Positions 16,735 to 24,630 of a DNA stretch of 64,000 nucleotides are shown piece by piece (position 1 is the stretch's first letter; the number at the start of each line of letters is the position of its first letter). Source of the DNA: Candidatus Omnitrophota bacterium (GTDB lineage Bacteria > Omnitrophota > Omnitrophia > Omnitrophales > Aquincolibacteriaceae). The notes under the pieces were generated by a model that made no database searches, was not told where the DNA came from, and was given only the letters and a program-made list of their open reading frames with translations. A program made the position numbers and the translations under genes. Location of the stretch: contig JAUYMS010000028.1 in assembly GCA_030698625.1 (NCBI GenBank), positions 67,854-131,853 on the forward strand. The letters are read 5' to 3'.

Positions 16735-17952
16735 GTGAGAGTTTCGGACTCCGGAATCCCCGATAAAACGGTCTTTCCTCGCTATGTCTTTAAGCGGTGG
16801 GAAAAAAGATTCGCCGCATTCCTGTTTGATGTTCTCGGCACGGTTCTCTGGTGGCCACTGCGGTTGCTCGGCAGGGCGCCGAAGACGAATGTTCGCCGTA
16901 TTCTGATTATCCGTATTGATCATCTCGGTGATGTGATCATGACGCGGCCGGCTATGCGGTTGCTGGCGGCTATGTTTCCCGATGCACGCTTGGATCTTCT
17001 GACGTCCCATGAAGCCTCAGAACTTTTGAGGACCGATGAGGCAATTTCTGAGGTGATTCCGTTTGCGACGAATTGGTTTTCCCGAACCGGCTCGTGGGGC
17101 GCGGTTTTATCTTGTGCGCACAAAGTATGCGCTGACTTGCGTTCCCGGCGTTATGATTTGGCCGTCGATTTCCGGGGAGACGTTCGTAACATCATTCTTA
17201 TGGCGGCAGCGGGAATCCCTGAGCGCTGGGGATATGCACAGACGGGCGGCGGGTTTCTCCTGACACGCCGCATGCCTTATGCCGCGCGTCTGCATCAGGT
17301 TTCGCTGAATGCGCGTTTGGTCGATGAGCGTGCTGAGGTCGGCGAAAGGCCATTACCGTTTCGGTATTCATCGGCGGCCAAAGAAGCCTTTTGGCGGCGG
17401 TGGAGCCGGCGATTGGCAGATCGGCGTCCGCGGATTGTCGTTCATGCTGAAGCCGGATATCCGTCGAAGAGATGGCCGGCCGGACGCTACAGTGCCTTGA
17501 TTGAAGGGTGTCTGGCAGAGAACCTCGGAGAGATCATTCTCATCGGTACCGAGCAAGAACAGCCCGCTCTGGCTGTGTCGAAAGGTTGGGGGGATAAGGT
17601 TCATGATCTGCGAGGGCGAACGACTCTGGCTGAATTGCCCATACTTTTCGACGGAGCCGATGTGTATGTGGGTAACGATTCGGGGCCCGCGCATATGGCC
17701 GCGGCGCAAGGTATGGCCGTTGTTAGCATATTCAGCGCGGTTAATGACGCTCCGAGATGGCGACCATGGACAAACCGCCTTCACTTGGTGACACGCAAGG
17801 TGCACTGTTCACCGTGTGAAAGTCGGGTGTGTCCTCTTGGGCATCACGAATGCATGAGCACGATTCAGGTCGAAGAGGTCATGGATGAAATACGTGCTGT
17901 ATTGAATGCGATCTCTGGGCGGGAAGTGGAGAAAACATGGAATACGAAATAG
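16735..17952 (+). CDS. Glycosyltransferase family 9 (heptosyltransferase-like)
   Basis: 405 aa with GTG start at 16735, 9 bases after the previous stop; no convincing Shine-Dalgarno. The N-terminal ~45 residues are an extension with an amphipathic or hydrophobic segment. Then come ILIIRIDHLGDVIMTRPAMRLL (the GT9 acceptor-domain motif with catalytic Asp), DLAVDFRGDVRNI, IVVHAEAGYPSKRWP (donor domain) and VGNDSGPAHMAAAQG (nucleotide-sugar site). The Cys-rich tail (CSPCESRVCPLGHHEC) is common in GT9 proteins. GT9 enzymes transfer ADP-heptose or similar sugars to lipopolysaccharide core. Supports an outer membrane with a heptose-containing glycolipid. Confidence 0.92.
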   Translation: MRVSDSGIPDKTVFPRYVFKRWEKRFAAFLFDVLGTVLWWPLRLLGRAPKTNVRRILIIRIDHLGDVIMTRPAMRLLAAMFPDARLDLLTSHEASELLRTDEAISEVIPFATNWFSRTGSWGAVLSCAHKVCADLRSRRYDLAVDFRGDVRNIILMAAAGIPERWGYAQTGGGFLLTRRMPYAARLHQVSLNARLVDERAEVGERPLPFRYSSAAKEAFWRRWSRRLADRRPRIVVHAEAGYPSKRWPAGRYSALIEGCLAENLGEIILIGTEQEQPALAVSKGWGDKVHDLRGRTTLAELPILFDGADVYVGNDSGPAHMAAAQGMAVVSIFSAVNDAPRWRPWTNRLHLVTRKVHCSPCESRVCPLGHHECMSTIQVEEVMDEIRAVLNAISGREVEKTWNTK

Positions 17953-19019
17953 GTTTTGATGTCCGCATGATGTTTCACACGGGGATAGGGACCTATATCC
18001 GGGGGCTCTTGCGCCATATGCTTTCATTTGATCCTGCGGGGAAACTTGGCATGTGCTTGTACGGAGATTCTCTCAGAGCTGAAGGCTTTGACGGCGTGCC
18101 GCGAAGCACTTTTGGATCCAAAATATATTCTGTTGCCGAGCAGTGGGAGTATCCCGGCAAGTTAAGGCAGTGCCGACTGTGGCATGCTCCGCATTACAAT
18201 ATTCCCTTGCGGAAAGGGAAGACAAAACTTATCGTGACCGTTCATGATCTGATCCATTGGATTTTCCGGAAGCAGTTCTTTTCCCCCCTTCAGGCTCTGT
18301 ATGCTGGCGAGATGATGAAGCGCGTTGTTAAAACTGCGGATCACATAATTACGGTCTCTGAAAATACGAAGCATGATCTCATCACACACTTTAATGCAGA
18401 GCCGGAGCAGATCAGCGTGATTTATGAAGCGGTTGAAGAGGGGTTCGGCCATTCAAACTTGACCGGAGAGGATGAGGCCGTTCATCGCAAGTATGGCTTG
18501 CCGGAAAACTATTTCCTCTATGTCGGTTCTATTAAGCCGCACAAGAACGTGGTGTGGCTCATTAATTTGTTCCGCGAACTAAAGCGGGAAGGCCGCACGA
18601 ACGCATCACTGGTCCTTGTCGGTAAGAAGGACCAGGAGTTTGAGAGCGGTGACGGTGTCTATCACATTCCTTCTGTCGATAGGGAAGAGTTGGAGGTGTT
18701 GTACCGCGGCGCTCTGTCGCTCGTGCACCCTTCGATCTATGAGGGCTTTGGTCTGACGCTACTTGAAGCCATGGCTTGCGAGACGCCTGTGATAGCAAAA
18801 AGAGCGGCATCCATTCCGGAGGTTGTCGGAGCCGGCGCGCGTTTGGTGGATCCGTCTTCGGATGTGGATTGGAAGCAGGCAATGCATGATGTTGAGTTCG
18901 AGAAGGGCGTACGTTCGGAACTTTCGGCAAAGGGGAGCGAGCAGTTGAAACGATTCCGCTGGCAGGATACCGCGCGCCAAACGCTCGATATTTATGAGAG
19001 GATTTTGTCGCGACCATGA
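17937..19019 (+). CDS. Glycosyltransferase family 4
   Basis: 360 aa, ATG 17937 overlapping the GT9 gene by 16 bases. FDVRMMFHTGIGTYIRGLLRHM is the N-terminal acceptor loop; ITVSENTKHDL is the central hinge motif; YVGSIKPHKNV and STYEGFG-like SIYEGFGLTLLEAMACETPV carry the donor-binding Lys and E-x7-E pair. It closely parallels the GT4 at 1703-2806 in domain order and is probably from the same mannosyltransferase-like subgroup. Acts in the cytoplasm on the lipid-linked glycan. The stop overlaps the next start (ATGA). Confidence 0.92.
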   Translation: MEYEIGFDVRMMFHTGIGTYIRGLLRHMLSFDPAGKLGMCLYGDSLRAEGFDGVPRSTFGSKIYSVAEQWEYPGKLRQCRLWHAPHYNIPLRKGKTKLIVTVHDLIHWIFRKQFFSPLQALYAGEMMKRVVKTADHIITVSENTKHDLITHFNAEPEQISVIYEAVEEGFGHSNLTGEDEAVHRKYGLPENYFLYVGSIKPHKNVVWLINLFRELKREGRTNASLVLVGKKDQEFESGDGVYHIPSVDREELEVLYRGALSLVHPSIYEGFGLTLLEAMACETPVIAKRAASIPEVVGAGARLVDPSSDVDWKQAMHDVEFEKGVRSELSAKGSEQLKRFRWQDTARQTLDIYERILSRP

Positions 19020-20113
19020 AAGTAGCCTTAGTCCATGATTGGATGATTCATATGCGAGGCGGTGAGAAAGTTCTAGAGGCGCTAGCCGAAATTTATCCGC
19101 AGGCGACCCTTTATACGCTTTTTTACGACAGGGAGAAGTTGAGCCCGGCATTGCGAAATCGAAAAATTGTCGCTTCGTTCCTGCAGAAGCTGCCGGGCAT
19201 CAAACGATATTACCGATGGCTTCTTCCGATTCTGCCGAAGTGCATTGAAAGCCTGAGAGTTGCGGATGTTGACCTGGTTGTGAGCACATCGCACTGTGTT
19301 GCAAAGGGCGTTCGGGTGCCTCTCGGAGCAAGGCATATCTGTTATTGCCATACACCCATGCGGTACTTATGGGATTTGGGCGATGTTTATTTTAAGAATA
19401 TCCCGGGTTTCCTGAGGCCGATACTAAATGCAGTTTTGGTGCGTTTGCGTGATTGGGACCGCGCGGTTAATGTTCGCGTGGATCAGTTCGTCAGTAACTC
19501 CGCGTTTGTTGAAGAAAGAATCCGGAGGCACTACGGCCGAGACGCAGTCGTGGTTCATCCGCCGGTACGCAGCGATTACCTGAAGCCTCAAGGCGAAAAA
19601 CGGGACTTTTATCTCGTTGTTTCTGCCTTCGTGCCCTACAAACGGGTGGATGTTGTCATTGAGGCGTTTAACGAGATTGAGCGCGATCTTGTCATTGTCG
19701 GTGGGGGGCCTCTCGAGCGATCCTATAAAGCTCTGGCAAAGTCCCCGAGGATTTCCTTTTTGGGCTCAGTGGATGATGAACGCCTTCGCTCACTTTATTC
19801 CGAAGCCAGAGCCGTGATTTTTCCGACCGAGGAAGATTTTGGAATCGTCCCGGTTGAGGCTCAGGCCTGCGGTACGCCTGTCATTGCGCTTGATCGTGGC
19901 GGCGCGCTCGAAGGGGTTAAGTCCGGAATCTTCATTGATGATCAGACACCCGCGGCTGTCCGCGCGGGTGTGGAGCGCTTTGAGAAGATGACTTTTCAGC
20001 CCACCGAGGTGAGGGAACGTATTTCTGGGTTCAGTAAAGAGGAGTTCAAAGGGAAAATGATTGGGGTTATTAATTCTGTAGTCAATCCGGCGGGTGCCTA
20101 TGTCACGGCTTAA
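19016..20113 (+). CDS. Glycosyltransferase family 4 (WbaZ/MtfB-like)
   Basis: 365 aa. MKVALVHDWMIHMRGGEKVLEALAEIYP at the start and STSHCVAKGVRVPLGARHICYCHTPMRYLWDL are characteristic of the mannosyltransferase B-like branch of GT4. The donor half has VSAFVPYKRVDVVIEAF, IVGGGPLE and FPTEEDFGIVPVEAQACGTPV (E-x7-E equivalent). Likely adds mannose or a related hexose to the repeat unit. Its end overlaps the sugar-1-phosphate transferase gene by 14 bases, suggesting coupled translation. Confidence 0.92.
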   Translation: MKVALVHDWMIHMRGGEKVLEALAEIYPQATLYTLFYDREKLSPALRNRKIVASFLQKLPGIKRYYRWLLPILPKCIESLRVADVDLVVSTSHCVAKGVRVPLGARHICYCHTPMRYLWDLGDVYFKNIPGFLRPILNAVLVRLRDWDRAVNVRVDQFVSNSAFVEERIRRHYGRDAVVVHPPVRSDYLKPQGEKRDFYLVVSAFVPYKRVDVVIEAFNEIERDLVIVGGGPLERSYKALAKSPRISFLGSVDDERLRSLYSEARAVIFPTEEDFGIVPVEAQACGTPVIALDRGGALEGVKSGIFIDDQTPAAVRAGVERFEKMTFQPTEVRERISGFSKEEFKGKMIGVINSVVNPAGAYVTA

Positions 20114-21503
20114 GCACCAAGGCCATTTTAGCCGGCTTGCGGTGGTCTCAGACCTCGTGGCCGTTCTCATTAGTTTGGTTATTGCGTATCTGTTTCGATT
20201 CTACTCTGTCCTCGATAGGATGCCCGGAACAGCGCCCGCGTTTATCGATTACGCAAAAGCCCTCGCGATTATCGTGCCTGTCTATCTCCTTTCGTTTCGG
20301 GAATATGGGCTCTATGCGCCACAACGCCATAGGCGTCGAATCGAAGAGATGTTTCAGGTAGCAAAAGCCGTCTCCCTGGCATGTGTGGCCCTGATGGCCG
20401 TAACCTTCGTTTACCGCGGTTTTAGTTACTCGCGTGTTTACTTGGTGATGCTGTGGGCCCTATCGATATTTTTTTCGTGTCTCGGACGGTACTACTTGAT
20501 TCAGTGGGAATACCATCGCAAGTTTTATCGGAAGAATGGTCTGAGCAGGGTGCTGATTGTGGGCGCAAATCGCAATGCACGCAACATGATCCAGTGGGCG
20601 AGGAATAACCCTCACTATGGCGAAGACGTGGTGGGCGTTCTGGCCAGGGAAGAAGAGCTCATCGGTAAACACATTGAGGGGGCGCCTGTCGTTGGTGTTT
20701 TAGACCAGACCGAAGAGTATATTGAAAATCTCCAACCTGATGAAGTGCTGTTGATGGACAATCAATTTTCGCGCGAACGCATAGCCGAACTCGTATTTCA
20801 CTGCGAGAATAGGATGATCGATATAAAAATTGCTGCGGATTTTTACGGGTTAATGACTAAGAACCTAGATGTGGAGTATATTAGCAGCGTTCCGCTCCTG
20901 GGTTTTCGGCAGCTTCCTTTGGAAGATCCGTGGAATCGTGCGACTAAGCGCGGCTTCGATATCGTGGTGTCGGCAGTGATGCTAATAGCAACGTCGCCGA
21001 TCTGGATCGTGGTGGCGCTAGCGACGTTGCTTGACGACGGCAGCCCGATTCTGTATCGTCAGGAGCGGATGGGGCGGGATTCGAAGAGTTTTGATGTGCT
21101 CAAATTTCGTACGATGAAAAAGGATGCAGAAAAGGAGACAGGACCGGTGTGGGCGGACGCCAATGATTTGAGGCGGACACGTATCGGGCAGTTTCTGCGG
21201 CGCTGGAACCTGGACGAATTACCGCAATTATGGAATGTCCTCAAGGGGGACATGAGTCTTGTCGGGCCCCGTCCGGAAAGGCCTCACTTTATTGAACAAT
21301 TTCGCGAGGAGATTCCGCGCTACATGACGCGTCACAAGATCAAGTCGGGTCTAACCGGCTGGGCGGCTGTGAATGGCTATCGCGGAAATACTTCGATTGC
21401 TGAACGAACGAAGTACGACCTATATTACATAGAGAATTGGTCACTCATTTTCGATATCGAAATTCTAATCATGACGCTGTTTGCGTTCAAGAATGCCTAC
21501 TAA
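20100..21503 (+). CDS. Polyprenyl-phosphate sugar-1-phosphate transferase (WcaJ/WbaP-like)
   Basis: 467 aa from ATG 20100 (an in-frame GTG lies 6 bases earlier). Four N-terminal membrane helices (residues about 15-120), a CoA_binding_3/Rossmann-like middle (VLIVGANRNARNMIQWA) and the C-terminal Bac_transf catalytic domain are all present. The catalytic part has a re-entrant helix (KRGFDIVVSAVMLIATSPIW), YRQERMGRDSKSFDVLKFRTMK, NLDELPQLWNVLKGDMSLVGPRPE and the end ILIMTLFAFKNAY. This enzyme transfers glucose- or galactose-type sugar-1-phosphate from UDP-sugar to undecaprenyl phosphate, the first step of glycan assembly. It is the initiating enzyme of the locus. Confidence 0.95.
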   Translation: MSRLKHQGHFSRLAVVSDLVAVLISLVIAYLFRFYSVLDRMPGTAPAFIDYAKALAIIVPVYLLSFREYGLYAPQRHRRRIEEMFQVAKAVSLACVALMAVTFVYRGFSYSRVYLVMLWALSIFFSCLGRYYLIQWEYHRKFYRKNGLSRVLIVGANRNARNMIQWARNNPHYGEDVVGVLAREEELIGKHIEGAPVVGVLDQTEEYIENLQPDEVLLMDNQFSRERIAELVFHCENRMIDIKIAADFYGLMTKNLDVEYISSVPLLGFRQLPLEDPWNRATKRGFDIVVSAVMLIATSPIWIVVALATLLDDGSPILYRQERMGRDSKSFDVLKFRTMKKDAEKETGPVWADANDLRRTRIGQFLRRWNLDELPQLWNVLKGDMSLVGPRPERPHFIEQFREEIPRYMTRHKIKSGLTGWAAVNGYRGNTSIAERTKYDLYYIENWSLIFDIEILIMTLFAFKNAY

Positions 21504-21504
21504 A

Positions 21505-22284
21505 ATGAGAAAACTACCCGTATCTGTTGTTATTATCGCAAAGAATGAAGAACGTCGCCTCGAGGACTGTCTGAAGAGTGTCTCTTGGGCGAATGAGATT
21601 GTGGTCTTGGACGATATGAGCACCGACAAAACGGTTCCGCTTGCCAAAAAATATACGGATAAGGTTTTTCAGCGTGCGATGGATATCGAAGGCCGCCACC
21701 GGAACTATGCGTATGGCTTAGCGACCCAGGATTGGGTGCTCAGCCTTGACGCCGATGAGCGTGTGACTCCTGAACTGGCCGAAGAGATAAGCCGTGTCTG
21801 TGAAGCCAATGACGATGACAACATATGTTACTCAATTCCGATTAAGACGTTTATCGGCGACACGTGGATTCAGGGAGCGGGGCACTATCCCGCACCGAAG
21901 ACCCGCCTATTCCGGCGGGGCAAGTTCCGCTATGAAGAGGCCCGCATCCACCCGCGATCAATTTACGAGGGCCCCTGTGGCCGCTTGCATGGTGATATTC
22001 TGCACTATTCCTGCCGGAACCTCACCGAATGGTTTGGCAAGTTCAACCGCGAAACAGATTTGGAGGCGGAAAAGTGGATTCTTGACGGACGCAAAGTGTC
22101 TTTAGCAAACTCGTTGCGAAAAACATTTGATCGATTTTTTAAGAATTATTTTTTGAAGAAGGGATACAAATACGGCTTCTTGGGCTTTTTGATGTCGTAT
22201 TTTCATAGCTTTTATCAGTTGCTGACATACGCGAAGTACCGGGAGATGAAGGCCGCTCAGAATTTTGAGGATAAAGCGAAGTGA
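21505..22284 (+). CDS. GT2, WaaE/KdtX-like, second copy in locus
   Basis: 259 aa from ATG 21505, two bases after the upstream stop (in-frame ATG 21493 and TTG 21481 also exist). VSVVIIAKNEERRLEDCLKSVSWANEIVV, LDDMSTDKT, RNYAYGLATQDWVLSLDADERVTPEL (DAD) and HPRSIYEG match the WaaE/KdtX group. Compared with the copy at 12253, it keeps the same motif order but diverges in the C-terminal third (KKGYKYGFLGFLMSYFHSFYQ), so the two are not recent duplicates. Likely a lipopolysaccharide core or glycan hexosyltransferase. The stop overlaps the GTG start of the gmhB-like gene. Confidence 0.9.
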   Translation: MRKLPVSVVIIAKNEERRLEDCLKSVSWANEIVVLDDMSTDKTVPLAKKYTDKVFQRAMDIEGRHRNYAYGLATQDWVLSLDADERVTPELAEEISRVCEANDDDNICYSIPIKTFIGDTWIQGAGHYPAPKTRLFRRGKFRYEEARIHPRSIYEGPCGRLHGDILHYSCRNLTEWFGKFNRETDLEAEKWILDGRKVSLANSLRKTFDRFFKNYFLKKGYKYGFLGFLMSYFHSFYQLLTYAKYREMKAAQNFEDKAK

Positions 22285-22823
22285 GTCGTGTTGTTTTTGT
22301 GGATCGCGACGGCGTTATTAATGTCGACTTGATCGGCGATTATGTCAAGTCGTGGGATGAATTCCGGTTCGAAGAAGGCGCCATGGATGCGATGAAGATC
22401 CTGACTGATGCCCATTACGATATCGTTGTCGTATCAAATCAAGCGGGCATCGGCGACGGCGTGTTTGAAGAAGAGGCGCTTTGGGACGTTCATCAGAAGA
22501 TGCTCGCCGAGTTTGAAAAGCACAAGGTTAAGATTAAGTCGTCTTTTTACTGCTTGCATGGAAAGAATGCCGGCTGCAAATGCCGGAAGCCGGAGACAGG
22601 CCTCTTTGAGCGCGCGGCAAGGGAGATTGACTTCAACCCAAGCGAGACCTTTTTTATCGGGGACAAAGCCACTGACATTGAAGCGGGTAAGCGTTTCGGC
22701 TTGAAGACAATTTTTGTGCGTACCGGTCACGGTGCGGCAGAAGAACCGAAGCTTCAGGGTGACCTCGTGCCGGATCATATCGTTAACAACCTCGCCGAAG
22801 CGGCCGAGCTGCTTCGGCGATGA
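22281..22823 (+). CDS. gmhB: D-glycero-D-manno-heptose 1,7-bisphosphate 7-phosphatase family (GmhB-like)
   Basis: 180 aa, GTG start overlapping the upstream TGA. The HAD-IIIA motif FVDRDGVIN carries the nucleophile Asp8 and acid/base Asp10. SNQAGI (motif II Ser/Thr region), CLHGKNAGCKCRKPETG (Cys-x-His-x5-Cys-x-Cys zinc site, then motif III Lys) and FIGDKATDIEAG (motif IV acidic pair) match GmhB. GmhB removes the 7-phosphate on the route to ADP-heptose for lipopolysaccharide core, which fits the GT9 gene upstream. Close relatives use histidinol phosphate (HisB-N), but the zinc loop and location favour GmhB. Confidence 0.88.
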   Translation: MSRVVFVDRDGVINVDLIGDYVKSWDEFRFEEGAMDAMKILTDAHYDIVVVSNQAGIGDGVFEEEALWDVHQKMLAEFEKHKVKIKSSFYCLHGKNAGCKCRKPETGLFERAAREIDFNPSETFFIGDKATDIEAGKRFGLKTIFVRTGHGAAEEPKLQGDLVPDHIVNNLAEAAELLRR

Positions 22824-23941
22824 AAGCGCTCATACTTCATGCCCGAGCGGGGCACGGCCATTTAAAAGTTGCCGAAGTCTTACGCGATGCTCTGATAGCC
22901 GAAGGTGCATCGCCCGAAGAGATTCGGCTGGAGGATGCGCTGGAACGCACCCCGGCGATCTTTCGTCATACCTACCCTTCGATTTACTTCAACGCAGTAA
23001 AGTATGCGCCGGCACTATGGGGCGGCTTCTATTACCTGCTCGAGCATGAATTTCTTTACCGCTGCGTGGAACCATTCCGCGGCTTGCATAATCGCTTGTG
23101 GGGCGGCAGGTTGCTGCGGGACGTGCGTGAAATGAATCCGGAGTGGCTTATCTTCACTCATTTTTATTCGGCGGAACTCTTTGCCCGCGCAAAGCGGGCG
23201 GGCCTGATCACCTCGAAGCTTATGACGATCGTAACTGATTTTCACCCCCATCGTGTGTGGATAAATCCCGGAACCGATTATTATTGGGTTATGAGCAATG
23301 AGGGACGGACGACGCTTGAAGCTAGAGGCGTTCGGAGGTCGCAGATTCTAGCCGACGGTATTCCCGTGGATCCGAAATTTATGCGGACAGGGCAGAAGAA
23401 AGAGATTTTGAAGAAATGGGGTTTTGAAGACTCACGGTTTACCCTCTTAATAACGAGTGGCAGTTTCGGTTTGGGGCCTAACGAGGAGCTCCTCGCTGAG
23501 CTTGACGCCTTTCGCGACAAAATTCAATGCTTCGTTGTTTGCGGTAATAATCGTGATATGGAAGCGAAGCTCATGGGCAAGAAATACCGCTTTCCGGTAA
23601 AGATCCTTGGCTTTGTGGATTTCATGGCAGACCTTATGGAAGCCAGTGATCTGCTCCTGGCAAAATGCGGGGGATCGACTACGGTAGAAAGCCTCGCGAA
23701 AGGCATTCCGATGGTGGTGTTGCAGCCGATTCCTGGGCAGGAAACGGAAAATGCAAAGCTTCTGAAGGAGCGCAACGCGTCTTTTTTCCTCCAAAAGCCG
23801 GAGCAGATTCGTGTGATTATGAAAACTATTTTTGAAGAAGCTCATCTTATGGAAACGAAGCGGGCGCGCATTCAAGAGTTGGCGCGTCCGCATGCAGGCG
23901 GCGCAGCGGCAAAATTCATTCTGGGAAAGAATGCTTCATGA
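22820..23941 (+). CDS. MGDG synthase/UgtP-like processive glycolipid glycosyltransferase
   Basis: 373 aa, ATGA overlaps at both ends. LILHARAGHGHLKVAEVL is the N-terminal MGDG_synth motif with the membrane-facing Gly-His loop. MTIVTDFHPHRVWINPGTDYYWVMS and GIPVDPKF follow in the usual order. The GT28 C-terminal domain has LLITSGSFGLG and AKCGGSTTVESLAKGIPMVV plus PGQETEN for nucleotide-sugar binding. Family members move galactose or glucose from UDP-sugar to diacylglycerol at the inner membrane surface. It may make a membrane glycolipid, possibly an anchor for the surface glycan. Confidence 0.9.
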   Translation: MKALILHARAGHGHLKVAEVLRDALIAEGASPEEIRLEDALERTPAIFRHTYPSIYFNAVKYAPALWGGFYYLLEHEFLYRCVEPFRGLHNRLWGGRLLRDVREMNPEWLIFTHFYSAELFARAKRAGLITSKLMTIVTDFHPHRVWINPGTDYYWVMSNEGRTTLEARGVRRSQILADGIPVDPKFMRTGQKKEILKKWGFEDSRFTLLITSGSFGLGPNEELLAELDAFRDKIQCFVVCGNNRDMEAKLMGKKYRFPVKILGFVDFMADLMEASDLLLAKCGGSTTVESLAKGIPMVVLQPIPGQETENAKLLKERNASFFLQKPEQIRVIMKTIFEEAHLMETKRARIQELARPHAGGAAAKFILGKNAS

Positions 23942-24630
23942 GTGAAAGCGAAGTCCGAGAGGGCCGTCTTTATTTAAAGTCATTGAGCGCGGAAGGCGTC
24001 GAGCATGTCTATCTGCCGAAGGCTGTAGGGGCATCGGCTGTTGCAGCACCCCTGGTCGCTGGAAGTAAGAAGGAAAAACTGCTGGCGTTGCGGGAGCAAG
24101 TGATGACATGTACGCTTTGTGATGAGTTGGCCCAGAAACGGAAGAATGTTGTGTTTGGTGCGGGAAACATAGGCGCACGATTGATGTTTGTGGGGGAGGC
24201 GCCCGGTCGGGATGAGGATCTCCAAGGCCTGCCGTTCGTAGGAAAGGCCGGTCAGCTTCTGACGAAGATCATTGAGTCCATCGGGCTGACGCGCCGCGAA
24301 GTCTTTATTTGCAACGTCTTAAAATGCAGGCCTCCGGATAACCGGGCTCCCGAGCCCGATGAGATCTTAAATTGCTCTCAGTATCTGGAAAAGCAAATTG
24401 ACTGGATTCAGCCTGAAATCATTTGTGCACTGGGGACGTTTGCAGCCCAGACGCTCTTAAAAACAGGAACGTCGATTTCGCGGCTCCGAGGCGAAGCGCA
24501 TCAGTATCGAAATATTCCGGTTGTGTGCACGTACCACCCCGCCTATCTTCTCAGAAATCCGGAGGACAAGCGGAAGGTGTGGGAGGATATGAAAAAAATT
24601 CGCAGCGAACTGGCCAAAGGGCAGTCATGA
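23938..24630 (+). CDS. Family 4 uracil-DNA glycosylase, [4Fe-4S] type
   Basis: 230 aa. An N-terminal extension of about 50 residues precedes the catalytic domain. Four iron-sulfur ligands are visible: CTLC (two), the second Cys of CNVLKC, and NCSQYL. FVGEAPGRDEDLQGLPFVGKAGQLL is the uracil-pocket/catalytic motif A with GEAPG, and CTYHPAYLLR holds the catalytic His of motif B. It cuts uracil from DNA to begin base-excision repair. ATGA overlaps couple it to the glycolipid transferase upstream and priA downstream, so a repair gene is transcribed with the glycan genes. Confidence 0.95.
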   Translation: MSESEVREGRLYLKSLSAEGVEHVYLPKAVGASAVAAPLVAGSKKEKLLALREQVMTCTLCDELAQKRKNVVFGAGNIGARLMFVGEAPGRDEDLQGLPFVGKAGQLLTKIIESIGLTRREVFICNVLKCRPPDNRAPEPDEILNCSQYLEKQIDWIQPEIICALGTFAAQTLLKTGTSISRLRGEAHQYRNIPVVCTYHPAYLLRNPEDKRKVWEDMKKIRSELAKGQS